Positions 37,103 to 49,053 of a stretch of 64,000 nt of DNA are shown here, one piece after another. Origin of the DNA: Nageia nagi (lineage: Eukaryota > Pinophyta); the NCBI GenBank assembly GCA_050084985.1, contig JBITNC010000001.1:162812001-162876000 (forward strand). Direction: 5' to 3'. The notes below the pieces were generated by a model. It did not search any database and was not told where the DNA came from. It saw nothing but the letters and a program-made list of their open reading frames with translations. The stretch's first letter is position 1, and each line of letters starts with the position of its first letter. The position numbers and the translations under genes are program-made.

Positions 37103-37629
37103 AGAGAATTCTAAAGAAGATTCTAATGCTTATGTTTTTGTTAAAGTTACCAAGGATGTTGAGCCTATAGTAAGGGAGAGCATAGTGCTTATTGTACAAT
37201 ATTTCAAAAGCTATTATTATTTTTGCTAAAGAATATTATTGGTTATCATTTCTTTTAACAAAGATTACATTTTTTAGTGTATTATCAAAAAATGGAGAAG
37301 AAAAGAGATTGTTATTGCTTAATATTTAGATTATTGACATGGAAATAAGAGACTGATGTGATCAAAGTGAAATTAGTCCAATATGTCATTTATATTGTTG
37401 CAGTTGTTAAGATAATTGGTGTCAGTGCTACTAGTGTATACAAGAGTGTTGTTATATTTAAGACTATTGGTTGAAGGTTATTTGATCATAACATGTTGTT
37501 GGTGCTACTTGGAATCCTACTATAATAGGCCAATCTGTTTTTCACTTTAATTATTTGATATTGTTGTCAAAAAGGGGGAGAGATATCTTGAATAGAGTGA
37601 GTTTTGACAATAATGCCATAGGGGGATAT
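37103..37629 (+). other. 3' internal remnant of element B with two polypurine tracts
   Basis: About 530 bases between element C and the 3' LTR of B. The first 90 bases may be coding remnant. Two purine runs are present: CAAAAAGGGGGAGAG (about 37569-37583) and CATAGGGGGATAT ending at the LTR edge (about 37617-37629), the second preceded by GAGTTTTGACAATAATG. This matches the two-tract arrangement of element A (11393-11458) and of Sireviruses in general. Confidence 0.8.
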
Positions 37630-39355
37630 TGTTGATCTATCTTGGTATTTGTGTGATTTTCATTATTATCATAGCACATGTGCACTCCATAATGTCAAAT
37701 AATGTCAATAGAGCAATATTGTTGATGTCAAAGAAAGAACAATAAAAACATATTTTGCAAGATTTCTAAAATGATTTACAAGTATCTCAATTCAAATGGA
37801 CCAAATGCTAAAGAAAATTAAGTTGTCTGATTTCTTTGTTGTTTCAAAAAAAATTGGTCTACTCTAATCTATTGGATCTCAACCAAAATAAAATGATTCA
37901 AAAAATGGCTAAGTATAATGTTATTCTATTTTTCCACTATTCTGGCAAAATTTTTCCATTCCAATACTATTGAATCTCCACCAAAATCAAATGATTTGAA
38001 AAATGGCTAAGTATAATATCATTCTATTTTACCACTATTCTAGCAAAGTTTGTCCATCCAATACTTTTAAATATATAACAAAATCAAATAGATTTATGTA
38101 GTTAAATAAGGGCCTATGTGGATAGAGACAAGCTTGTATGGAGAGATATCGAAGGTGGTCAAAGGCATTATGCAGTAGTAAATAAGCTTATGCAGAGGTA
38201 ACAACTCTTATGTAGTAAAGACAACCCTTTTGTAGAAAGCATAGATCTTATATGGAGGATCAATATATTATGTGGAGAAGCAAGTATTTATGTAGTCAAT
38301 GCAATGGTTATGTAGAGCTTACAATCCTTATGTGAATAATAACATTCTTATGCAAATAAAAGTAGCCTTATGCATATGCATAGAAGAACAAGCTAATTCA
38401 AAGACATAGAGCTTGATGTAGAGAGGAATAGTATTTCTATGTGGTGGTATGTATGTAGAGTACCATAGTTAAAGGATAGTACACTGAATGTGAGCAACCT
38501 TCATGATAATGATGAACATCATGTAGTGACAATCGAGGAAATGATCACTCTAGTTGATAAGTTCACTAACTAAAAAATAGTTATAGTATTAACATGTCAG
38601 TTGTATACATCTGGAGCCAACGAAGGCACATGTATGAATAACTTTCAATTATGTAATCAAGGGCTTGCATGCACATTGAAGTGGATGGTAATCATGGCTT
38701 GATGAAGTGAGTTTCAAAGGTGTCTATTTATATTGATTGGTGTTGGAATGTTGAAGTAGTGTGGGTGTATGATAGGTGAATGCTATTGAAATAGATATTG
38801 AAGATCATAGAGGTGAATGCTATCATAAAAATGATTGAATATTAGATGAGGGAATTATTATATTGATACAAATTTATTAGATTGGAATTTATGGCAACAT
38901 GATGAATATGGAGATCATGATAACCCATTCTAATAGTTGGGTGTATGTAGTTTTCTAAGCTAGATCATTAAGGGTCTTCTGAGATAGAGTTGAAAAGTTT
39001 GCCAAAACCTTGTTCATGTAATCTACTAAGTTGGTGCTTGGCATAGAGGTTTTTTATCCTTATATTTGTTGTTGGTAAGCTAGGGATTAATGATTCTTCT
39101 AAGTGGTTCTAGTAAACTAAATATAAAGTTGGTGCTTTGCATTGGGATGGATTTGAACCATGATCCAAGCAGTCTTATTCAGGGATGTAGCCATAATGGT
39201 GAACTTGTTATATCTAGTGTTATGTGATGTTTCATTGATGTGTTTAGTTTATTTTATTATATTTTTTATTTCATTAGTTTTAAGCACTCATTATTTAAGT
39301 TTAAATTTTAAAACACTGATTCACCATCCCTCTCAATGTCATTATGTGATTAATA
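37630..39355 (+). repeat. 3' LTR of element B
   Basis: Begins TGTTGATCTATCTTGG and ends GTGATTAATA, about 1.73 kb, paired with 18969-20553. It carries the CTTATG-type motif cluster at about 38165-38400 and a block at about 38991-39146 that the 5' copy lacks. Within that block AAGTTGGTGCTTGGCAT is repeated as AAGTTGGTGCTTTGCAT. Confidence 0.9.
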
Positions 39356-39781
39356 GTGTCTATGGTGTATTCTTGATTTTTTTCTTTCCCTATCATTTAT
39401 TTTATTTAAAAATCATCCTTTAGATTTAGGTTTTCATAGAACATAATTTCCTTCAGCTTTAGGAACTTAAACTCTTGTAATGAATTTCAAAGTTGCAAGC
39501 TTCATCTCTTCTCTCTGTTGTAATCTTTAGCTCAACTCCCTATTTCTTTGGATCACATTTTGCATGCAAAATTGGCTAAGTATTTGGAGAAAATGCACCT
39601 TATTAGAGCTTAATAAAGCCTTAAATAATCCCATATGCTAACTACACTATTATTTGTAAGTAAAATATGATCCAATCATTTTCCCACTTGCTAATTGTAA
39701 TCTATAACACATAAACCTACAATAATAAACTAATACTAAATACACTTATATACATTAAGTTACAAGATGATTGGTGATTTT
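39356..39781. other. Flank between element B and element F
   Basis: No gene recognised. Probably the start of the 3' noncoding part of element F, since its integrase ends at about 39782 reading leftward, but no polypurine tract or LTR of F was identified here. Confidence 0.35.
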
Positions 39782-40990
39782 CTACTAATTTCTATGCAAC
39801 ATATGGTTTTAAATGTAATCCATTTATTGGAATGGGAAACATCTAACCATATAATGAAACCAATGCAAATGAATTGAACTTATTAGCCTTATTGATGACA
39901 TAAGGCTTGAACCACATAGAATCAAAATTTTGTTTCCTATCAAGCTTAGCTCTATATTCTTCTGATTTCAAGACCAAATCACCTTGAATTATTTTACTAT
40001 GGCCTTATTCTCATCAAAAAAATTCATAACTACATTATTTATTTTCTAAAGCTCTTTACAAGAATCATTCCCCATTTCCTCTAGATATAGCAATTTACAG
40101 TCATACCCACATGGGTTGAAAATCTGGCATATAATCTTCTTGTAAAATTCTAAGTGTTGGGAGCTCAATATGGTTGGGTAATACTACTCTTTTCTCATAA
40201 AATAATGTTTAATGATATTTCTTGATGGATTTCATCATTGTAATGTGATCCATCCATAAAGCTAGATCTAATTTCTTATCCTAGTCTCTCTAGTTCTCCT
40301 AGACATATCTCTTTATAATTCAAAGCAAGTTATTTTTAGTAGACTCAACTAGACCATTACCATAAGGGTACTAATTTGAAAATTTCTTTTAATAAATCTT
40401 ATACTTTATTACAAATTCAATTATTATTTATCCTAGGAATGCCAAGCCATATCTAAAATGATTACCTATAGAATATTTAACCTAGTAATCAATTTTTATA
40501 TAAAAGTTATAATGGTATCCTATTTAGCATTCCTTATAGCAATTACTTCAACCCATCTAGTGAAATAATAAGTTGTGATAAATATGAACTTGCATCTAGA
40601 TGAATAATTTAGGTTTATGACTCCAACAAAGTCTAATTCCCATAGTTGAAAAGGTTCTTCAACCATTATCAGCTACAAAGGAAGAGCTACCATTCTTCTC
40701 CTTCCAACATAATGCTTGCATTTATGACACTCATTGGAGATCTTAAATGCATATTTGAATATGGTTGGCCAATATTACCTAACTTTCATGACTTTTTTTG
40801 TAGTTATATAGCTTGAATAATGGCAACCCAGATGTCTTGGAATAGAATTCCTTGATTACATGATCTAATTCCTCTAGCATTATGCATCTTACCAGGATCC
40901 CATTATGACATTCTTGGTAGAGAATATAATTTTTCATGGTATAGCTTAAGATATGCAACTTGAATCTTCTTCTTTATGAAGGTTCAACAT
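39782..40990 (-). pseudogene. Element F integrase
   Basis: Very broken. Landmarks on the minus strand: a zinc-finger region near 40700-40930; YPYGNGLVESTKNNLL near 40315-40375, the Glu-containing end of the catalytic core (family pattern YPQGNGLxESxNKxL); a C-terminal block ETKF-FYVVQALCHQ-type near 39900-39960; and the end PIPINGLHLKPYVA just above 39782. The same blocks occur in element E, where they are better kept. Confidence 0.7.
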
Positions 40991-40999
40991 TTTGTGGGA

Positions 41000-42543
41000 G
41001 TATCCCATATTAGAAGTACTTTATCAGTTGGTCTATCTAGTTCTTTTTTCTTTAAGGATTCACCTGAATCATTTTGTACTTCTTAAAAGAATACTAAATG
41101 TTATGAGGTGTCTATGATGCATTATCAGAATATACCTCTTCCTTTTATGAATTTTTTGGACCTACATATACATCATACTAATTAATCTTGGTTATCCATA
41201 TGACTCTACCTTCCCCTAGTTCCCTTTGGAGGATGTACTTTCTCACATGTGGTTGTACCTTTAGCACCAAAACTTAGCTTTAAGACATAAAATATTTAAT
41301 TTTATTGAGTGCCTTCATGAATATATACACTTACTTCTCAATGAATCTATATCTTTCTTTGTGTTTATGGAAGGTTTTACTATAAAAGGCTATTAGATAT
41401 TCCTCACTCTTGTCTCCCTTTTGAGTTAAAATAATTGCAATATTATTTTTTCCCCATAAGCATAAATAATTAACTCCTTACTAAAATTTGAATTCCTAAG
41501 GATTGATGTTCTCATTATTGCTAACTTGATCTTCTTGAAAGCCTCTTTTCTTTTTGAAGCTTAGTGGAATGATGTTTATTTCTTTAGCATCTCCATGATT
41601 GATCTTATGATTCTAGAAAAGTATTGGATGAAAATTATTACAAAGTTAACTTGGTCTAAGAAGGATTTGAGGACTTTCTTATGATAAGGAAAGGTTAATT
41701 TAGAAATAACACCTACCCAATTTGGATCAATTGACCACCTTTCCTTAGAGATGATGTATCCCAAATACTTTCATTCCCTTACAATTAAGATAGACTTATT
41801 AGGATTTAAATAAATCCCAAATTGTTGGTATTTTTGGAACACTTTATGAAGGTGTTGTAGATGATATTTATTTTATCAAAAGAAAATCATGATATCATCC
41901 AAGTAACATGGATAATTTTATTTACTAATACTCAAAATGGATGATCCATTGTTCTATGGAAAGTGACTTCAACATTAGATAGACCAAATGGATTCCTTTG
42001 GAATGTAAAGGTTCCTTTCTTTTTGTTGGAAGCCATTTTGTAATGGTCTTCATCCCTTACCTATACCTAGTTATAACTAGAAAATCCATCAATTAAGGAG
42101 AAATATTTTGCCCCAGCAACTATATGCAAGATTTGTTCCATCGATGGTAGGGGTTATTTATCATTTAGGGATAATTTTTTTAGGTTTTATAAATACAAAA
42201 AGAGACTTATGTATTTATTCTTATTCCTTATCAAGACTATATTTGCAAACTAGGTTGAATACTTGATTAGGTAAATGATGTTGACATTGAAAAGTTTTAG
42301 CACTTCTTGCTTCATAACTATTTCAATCAAAGGATTGATTGGTATCTACTTTTGTCAAATAGGCCTTACATCATCCATAAACTCTATGGTATGTTGGATA
42401 ACTCCTTTACCAAAGACTTTCATATTATCAATCAACCAAGCTATGATCTTTGAAAACTTTTTACATAAATTCAGATTCTTCCTTATTTCTTCAAGGATGT
42501 TTTGCTCACCAATCTTCAGAATCTTCTTTGGGGATATCTCCAT
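41000..42543 (-). pseudogene. Element F reverse transcriptase and first RNase H
   Basis: The lead block FSKIIAWLIDNMK with VIQHTIEF (42543-42355) is the conserved linker before RT in Tat/Athila polyproteins. RT follows, with the YLDD motif readable at 41894-41905 (CYLDDI), and then the thumb region GYIISKERWSIDPNWVG and KVLKSFLDQVNFV (41764-41576). RNase H lies at about 41100-41500, poorly kept. Many stops. Confidence 0.75.
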
Positions 42544-42789
42544 TTTTTTTAAGGTTTTTTATTCAATCATTATTTCTCTATTTTTTAGTACTACCTTCCT
42601 AGTTAAAGAGTTTATCAAAAGAAACTATACCCTTGGCCAATGTATCATTTTGTAGCTATACAATATCTTATTGTTGGTATGACTCTTCTATGGATTGAGA
42701 GTTTCAATATAAAATCTCTTTAGTTAGAAATTTATTAATATCTTGATCATCATTGAATATTTTATACAAGCATTCATATCCAACATTGA

Positions 42790-43270
42790 GGGCTTGTATA
42801 TTACATTTACACCTTTTTTCCTAAAGAATTATTTTGTTAGATCAAACTTTGCAACCTTTTGGGCTAATGCATCTACCTCCTAGTTTTCTAATCTAGGAAT
42901 AGCCATGTAATTAATAGCATAAAAAATCTAAAAGAGATATCAAACCCTATTTCTATATGGTCTTAAGTAATGATATTTGGTTGAAAACTTTTCAATGAAA
43001 TGGTTGATTACTAGTTCAAAGTCTTTGATATATGGATACACTATATGCCCATGTTGGTCACTTGCTCCAACCTTAGGAAAAGAGACTCATACTCAATCAT
43101 GTTGTTCATGCAACTCCATGTGAATCGAAATGCAAATTTCTTCATTCCTTCTAAGGAAGATTAATTTGTAACTATCCCAACTTTCACTTTGACCTTGGAT
43201 ATAGCACCATAAAAGTGTATATCCCATACTTTTGAACCTCTTAGTTGGTTTTTTCTCTGGTTCAGTACTA
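42790..43270 (-). pseudogene. Element F second RNase H (aRNH)
   Basis: Minus-strand blocks: WDIHFYGAISK, where the family has FDGA with a catalytic Asp (Tyr here); KKFAFRFTWSCMNNMIEYES with the catalytic Glu; LFLRLEQ; and at the end IPRLEN-EVDALAQKVAKFD, the IPRxxNxxADxLA signature of plant Tat aRNH. It lies upstream of RT. Confidence 0.75.
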
Positions 43271-43412
43271 AAGTCTCCAACTCAATGATAACATAATTCT
43301 TATGTTCAACTTCTTATATTGAATTAAGAAAATTCATGGTTTTTTTATTTTAAATATGTAGTTCCTTAATCAATCCATCAAGCTCTTCTACTCCATAGTA
43401 TTTCATATATAT

Positions 43413-43960
43413 CTAATTCATATTTTTCATATGCATAGGAGATGTGAATTCATTTAATATTTTCTCTTTCTTATCCTTACATGGAACCATGATGTGTGTG
43501 TAATACATGGCCAAGTAACCCCTAAATTTAATAGTGAACTCTCTAGATAGGCAAAGTCCAAATAAAGTTAGTAAGTTTACCACAATAATATTTTGGATCA
43601 TTGATATATTCATATACTTATGCAACCTCATTCCCATATCTTTAAACACACCAATCAGCTTATTGGTTATGTCAATCTCCAACACTCCATTCTATATTCT
43701 TGTACATTCTAGAAGTATTACATCTACAATGTTCTTCAATATAATGGTATTTGAAGCTTAAAAATCAATCAAATAATTATACACCATATGAATTTCTATT
43801 TGTAATTATATGTAGAAAGATATAGGTTTAATTTTCCCCATTCTTGGAAGCTTAGCAACAACTTCCAAATTATAGTTAGATATATCTTCATCCTTATTTG
43901 TGGAAAATAAGGTTTCATTGAGGATGTCAATCTACCCAAGAATATTTAATGTATCAAATA
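43413..43960 (-). pseudogene. Element F protease
   Basis: Contains NYLIDF with a following stop at the active-site position, then ASNTIILKNIVDVI, and further on IIVVNLLTLFGLCLSREF and KFRGYLAMYYTHIM (43685-43413). The last two blocks are the conserved C-terminal part of Tat protease and match the corresponding blocks of element E (58954-58721). Confidence 0.7.
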
Positions 43961-44110
43961 GAGATACTTGAGTAGGATTCCATTTCAATTCCTCAACAAT
44001 ATTATAAGGGCTTATGGTTGCATGCCTACCTTCCATTTTTTATAATCTTCATAGAATTACTAATCTCCTTCCTCTTTATGCACCCAATTCAATGATGGAA
44101 ATCGAAACAT

Positions 44111-44584
44111 TCTAAAGGCCTTCTCTCTTTCATAAATGAACTATTAGTTTTATTTGAGTTAATTATTTTAGCTACTATTAATGGTATATATATATTTACA
44201 TTTGATTTGTTCCTCGAAAAAAAAAGACCAAAAAGTGATTTTAATTATGGTTTTAAACTACCACCTTATATATTTCCCAATGGTTATCTTCCTACTGCCT
44301 ATGAGGCCACCACAAAAAGTCTCCTCTCTAAGGTGGCATATAATAACCATCAATATATGGTACCCAAAACTACCACCTAATGTTAGAAATAGGTAGTTAT
44401 AAACTATCTCTAAATAAACCAATGCGAGTAGCTAAAACCACCCCTCAATTGGTCTCATCAATTTTTAAAAGTGGCAATTTTAGCCATCAATTTATGAATG
44501 TGAGCATAAGTTTAAAACCATCACATATTTATCACATTTAAAAAAAAACAAGGTGTAGCAAGCTACATTATCCTTGGTTACCTA
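44111..44584. other. Unassigned sequence with 'acyaccacc' motifs
   Basis: Repeated short motifs such as AAACTACCACC and GGTGGCATATAATAACC occur, suggesting a small decayed repeat, but no terminal repeats or coding region could be defined. Confidence 0.35.
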
Positions 44585-44690
44585 AGGCACTTGAGCTTAA
44601 TCATAGTGAGCCCAATTATGATGCTGGACATGGACTCTTGAAGGATGGCCCCATGGAACTAACCAATCATTATATATATATATGTGATGA
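44585..44690 (+). pseudogene. PPR C-terminal fragment, copy 1, with (TA)n
   Basis: An inverted and diverged partner of 48895-49000. It reads through GAGCCCAATTATGATG, AAGGATGGCC and GGAACTAACCAATCATTA. At 44671-44682 it holds a (TA)6 run at the place where the related copy has an (AC/GT)n run and where the 46776-46967 copy encodes NHYICIVDLLG. Confidence 0.6.
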
Positions 44691-44959
44691 AGTGGTAAGT
44701 TAGCAAAAACATACTTGTAATACTTTGCAACTATTCAACCTATAAATGTAAATGCTATCTTGTCTTACCTCCATAATAAGTACAAGAAGATATCTTTCGA
44801 TTAGGATAACCTATTAAAAATATAATGAATTAGAAGCTCTCAATAGATGTAACATAATTATGCTTCAATATTGTTCACAATGTTACCAAAAATCCAACTT
44901 ACAATCTTCAAACATATGATATGAAATGATCCAAGTACACCATATGATAGGAAACTATG

Positions 44960-45195
44960 GGCTTTTAAGAAGATGCATGATGCATTTCTTGGGAATTATT
45001 TGAGAAGATGCATGATTCAAACATAATTTTATTGTCTGTAATGATAGCAAGATACAAACACATGATGCAAGGCCTAGGAATTTTTTGACAAGATGAATAA
45101 TGAAAATATAGTTTCATTATTTGTAATTATTTCACGATACAAACACATGATGCAAGGCTTGGGAATTATTTAACAAGATACATGATGCAAACACA
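44960..45195 (+). pseudogene. PPR motif fragment, three tandem partial copies
   Basis: Repeated units of about 85-90 bases, each reading roughly LFEKMHDSN-ISW-type helix text (FDKMNNENIVSLFVIISRY, RCMIQT), corresponding to the PPR pattern LFxxMPxRNVVSWNAMIxGY. The units share AAACACATGATGCAAGGC and GGGAATTATTT. This suggests a local duplication of one PPR motif after or during decay. Confidence 0.6.
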
Positions 45196-46258
45196 ACTCA
45201 ATAAGATTCAAATATGCTCTACAATTATGCTTAAATGATAAACAATGTCATAATTATAATAAAGGATTACAAAATCATGCTCAAATGATTCAAATATGCT
45301 TTATAGTTTTAATTATTGTTCAATTGATTCAAATATGCTCTACAACACTACTACCATAAAATTTTGATTTACAAGCACCAAATAGACACATCCATACACC
45401 CAAGTAGAACTTTAAAAAAAAAATGAAATGGAACATATAACCTGATAGACATGAATGAAAAATGTGGATGATGCATGATGCAAAAAGAATCTCATGGATT
45501 GCAATAGTTTGAGGAAATGCAATTCATAGATATAGCAATATGCCCTTAAACTATGATCTAATGAACTACTTAGGAACCATATATTTTTTCTATGTTTAGC
45601 TATGTATTACAAGCATTTTTTTTCCAACTTAGGTAGGCACTTGTAGTATACTCATTATTTAGATTTTTTGGATCATATGGTGTATTTAAATCATTTCATA
45701 TCATATGTTGAATAGTTGCTTTCCTTTTCTAAGCTAATTTGTGGATCATACGATGTATTTAAATCATTTCATATCACATGTTAAATAGTTTATTTCCTTC
45801 TCCAATCCATTTTTTGGATCATATGGTGTATTTAAATCATTTTATAATGTCACAACATATAGTGAAAACCAAAAATAAAAAGGCAAACATGAGGAGCTTA
45901 AGCAAGAAATTGGAATGTTCTTATCATTTCAAGTTTTTTGAGTTGAGAGGTTGAAGAAGAGATGGACATTTAATGTATTTAAATTATTCCATATCACATA
46001 ATATGGTGTATTTAAATCATTCCATATTACATATTATAATTTATTTGTAAGAAGGTTCTAATATAGGCCATGTAATGAAGGAGCCAATAACATATTCCAT
46101 TGTTTTTATTTGACACATCCACATACCCAATTTAGGTATTATGGGTATTTTGACACTTAGGAGTAATTGGTGGTTTGAATTATTATACATTCTCTTAGAA
46201 ATCCTATGAATCCTATAATCATTTCAAACCATGAAACTATTTTTGCATCATGCATCTT

Positions 46259-46503
46259 ATGGTTGTGACTACCCTAATAGATATGTATGCAAAATATGAA
46301 ACAATACACAAGGCTCAAGAATTATTCCATATGTCCATGGGTCCAATTTTTAGAACACCCATTTTATGTGTATCATGCAATCATTGTAGAAGGTGAAGGT
46401 CATAGCTCCCTTGAGAAAGGCTGCATGACAAAGAAGTTCAATAATGTATGTATAATGATTAATCCCATGATTCTAGGATATGCACAAAATGAAAGGTTGT
46501 AGA
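46259..46503 (+). pseudogene. PPR motif fragment
   Basis: First part MVVTTLIDMYAKYETIHKAQ followed by ELFHMS (46259-46338) matches the PPR pattern NALIDMYAKCGSIxxAxxLFxxM. After a frame change, NPMILGYAQNERL (to 46503) matches WNAMISGYAQNG. A spacer with no PPR similarity lies between them. Confidence 0.75.
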
Positions 46504-46569
46504 TATTTTTAAGCATATACAATTGTTAGGTGTGAAACTAGCTTCGAGAAAGAAAGAAATAAATTTCCT

Positions 46570-46630
46570 AAGTTATTAGACATAATCTCATGGAATGCAA
46601 TGATTGGACGATATGTAATTCATAACTAAA
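46570..46630 (+). pseudogene. PPR motif fragment
   Basis: Reads LLDIISWNAMIGRYVIHN, the RDxxSWNAMIxGYxxH portion of one PPR motif, then a stop. Confidence 0.65.
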
Positions 46631-46775
46631 ACAAATATGCCTTAAAACTCTTCATTATGATGACTAATTGTTATCATATTACACCCATAATGAAATACTA
46701 TAGTTTAAGAAAGAGTCAAAACTAGTCCAAAAGTGGTAAGTTGGCAAAAACATATTTGTAATACTTAGCAATTGT

Positions 46776-46967
46776 TCAACCCAAAAATTTAAATGCTATG
46801 TTACTTACCTTCATAATAAGCATAGAAAGAAATTTAAATGCTACTTTGCTTATATAACTACACCATATGATATAAAATGAACTAAGTGCATTATATATAA
46901 CGTTCAAAACTTTCTCAAGATAGCCTACATGGCCAAGAAGGTCAACAATGCATATATAATGATTCAT
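46776..46967 (-). pseudogene. PPR protein E-domain fragment, minus strand
   Basis: Open for 63 codons: MNHYICIVDLLGHVGYLEKV, LNVIYNA, then an IIW block. This matches HYxCMVDLLGRAGxLxEAxxFI and the following VWxSLL segment at the C-terminal end of PLS-class PPR proteins. The strand is opposite to the flanking PPR motif pieces, so the locus has been rearranged. Confidence 0.75.
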
Positions 46968-48850
46968 CGAGTACTTAGAAAGTTACTAGGCATTTCAAGT
47001 TATGACAAATGACATACTTGGTGCTCTCTTTGCACTTGCAAATTATAAATATCAATAACATGATTATGCTTATAAGTTTAATAATGATATAGATAGAATT
47101 GTTAATTGATGCTATGTAATAACAATTCTATTTACATTATTGAGCACTTAGAAAGTTATCGAGCATTTCAAGTTATGATAAATGACATACTTGATTCTCT
47201 CTTTGCACTTACAAATTATAACAACAATGACATGTCAATCATAAGCATAGATATGATTATAAGCATTGACTTGTGAAAAACCACTATTGTAAGTATGATA
47301 TTGATACAAATAGAATTATGAATTGATGTTATCTATTAACAATTCTATCTACGTTATCATATATGATATGCTATGTTGCTTACCTCCACAATAAGAAAAA
47401 TAAGATATAAAGGTTGGATTTTTTTCCTCCTAGATAACCTATACAAAACATCATGCATTAATAAATTCAAGGCTAGTTACATTTACAAGCTCTTAAAAGA
47501 TATATCATTGTTATGCTTTAGCATTGTTCATAATGTTACCACACAACCACCTAGATAAATAAAATTGTAGAGATTTTAATATGGTGAGGCAATTACAACT
47601 ATACCATATGATATGAAATGATTTCCCTCTATAGAAAAATTCGTAGATGAAGAAAAATACTTTATCCCATGTTTGGTAGGTGATTCTCAAGATAGCTTTC
47701 ATAAGCCACAACATTTGATTTACAAGCCATGTCTCCATTCATCTCACATTGTCTCCTTTGGTATAACCACATCTCCTCATATATGGTCTCACCTCATCTC
47801 TCTGGTCTCTCCAATACACAAAATGCACCTCTCTTCTCCAACAATGATCATACTACATGCATAGATAGGATATGAAACTATATCAAGTGCACTATATGTA
47901 TGATATGAAATGATCTAAGTACACTATAAGATATGAAATTGTGTTAAGTGCACTATAGTATGGTATGAAATAATCTAAATGCACCTCTCTCCTCCAACCC
48001 CTCATCTCAAAAAACTCAAAATCATGAAAACTTTTCAAATGCCAAAAAATAATGGAATATATTGTGAGATACTTCATTTCCTAACCTATAATACTTAGCC
48101 AAACATAGAAAAAACATATGATTCCCAAGTGGATATCATGTTGTATATATAGAATTATGAATGAAAACAATGGAACATGTTGTGGGTTCCTTCATTTCTT
48201 GGCTTGTATTAGTCACTTTATATAAATAAATTATTACATGATATGAAATGATTTATCTAGATTATCTAAATGATCCAAGAGTGGCAAGTTTACAAAAACA
48301 TGCTTGTAATACTTATCCAAATATAGAAAAACTATATGGTTCCCAAGTGGATGTCTTGTTCTATATATAAAATGATAAGATGAAAATAATGGAGCATGTT
48401 GTGGGTTCCTCCATTTCCAAGCATGTATCATAACCTTTATACAAATAAATTATGATATATGATATAAAAAATATTTCTGCATCATACATATTCCATATTG
48501 CAATCCATGAAACTGTATATGCATCATGTATCTTTCATATTTTGCATACATATCTATCAAGTTTTATATTCCATTTCAATTTTACAAAAAGTGCTTCGTA
48601 GGTGTGTGGATGTGTCTACTTAGTGGTTCTAAGTCGAATGTTATGGTAGTCATATTGTAAATCATATTTGATTCATTTGAGAAATAATTGAAATTATAGA
48701 GCATATTTGAATACCTTCATATCATATAGTACAGTAGCATCATTTCATACCAATATGGTGTACTTAGATCATTTCATGTCATATGTTAGTGCATTTGGAT
48801 AATTTTATATCATATGGTGCACTTGATCATGAACATGCCTTTATCTTTCA

Positions 48851-48857
48851 TCATTTG

Positions 48858-48901
<44 letters not shown>

Positions 48902-49010
48902 ATGATTGGTTAGTTCCATTCGACCATCCTTTGAGAGCCAATGGACAACATCATAAATGGGCTCATTATGATTGAGCATGGGTTCCAAAACACTCATAAA
49001 CCATGAATTA
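48851..49010 (-). pseudogene. PPR C-terminal fragment, copy 2, running into (GT)n
   Basis: Minus-strand text MLNHNEPIYDVVHWLSKDGR then MELTNHYVCVCVCV. The first part corresponds to the region before the HYxCMVDLLG block in PPR proteins. The codons for VCM have been replaced by a (GT)n run that destroys the rest of the motif. Confidence 0.65.
48861..48899. repeat. (AC)n dinucleotide microsatellite
   Basis: 39 bases of pure AC repeat (about 19.5 units) on the plus strand. It lies exactly at the HYVC codons of a PPR fragment on the minus strand. Confidence 0.97.
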
Positions 49011-49053
49011 GGTGTGTGGATGTGTGTAATTAGTCCTTTATAAATCAAATATT

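Larger units (their letters stand above)
18969..39355 (+). mobile_element. Sirevirus-type element 'B', gag only, split by element C
   Basis: LTRs at 18969-20553 and 37630-39355, PBS, a gag remnant, then a roughly 15-kb gypsy element inserted at 22107, then the 3' end of B with two polypurine tracts. Without C the internal region is only about 2.1 kb. It holds the second half of a Sirevirus gag and no protease, integrase, RT or RNase H. B is therefore a pol-less and non-autonomous derivative, or one that lost pol by a large deletion whose scar lies at or near the C insertion point. The five bases outside the two ends (caaca and gtgtc) do not match. Confidence 0.88.
39782..44110 (-). mobile_element. 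Tat-type Ty3/gypsy element 'F', internal fragment
   Basis: Minus-strand pol in the order protease, aRNH (a second, archaeal-type RNase H), RT, RNase H, integrase. No LTR could be assigned at either end. The left end lies close to the 3' LTR of B and the right end dissolves near 44.1 kb, where gag would be expected. It is the same lineage and gene order as element E but more decayed. The individual domains are listed separately. Confidence 0.8.

Noticed and set aside
42275-42655. 126-codon plus-strand frame
   Set aside because: Antisense shadow of the RT lead region of element F.
48861-48899. Z-DNA forming regulatory element
   Set aside because: An AC run of this length can form Z-DNA in principle, but the context is a decayed PPR fragment and nothing else suggests regulation.
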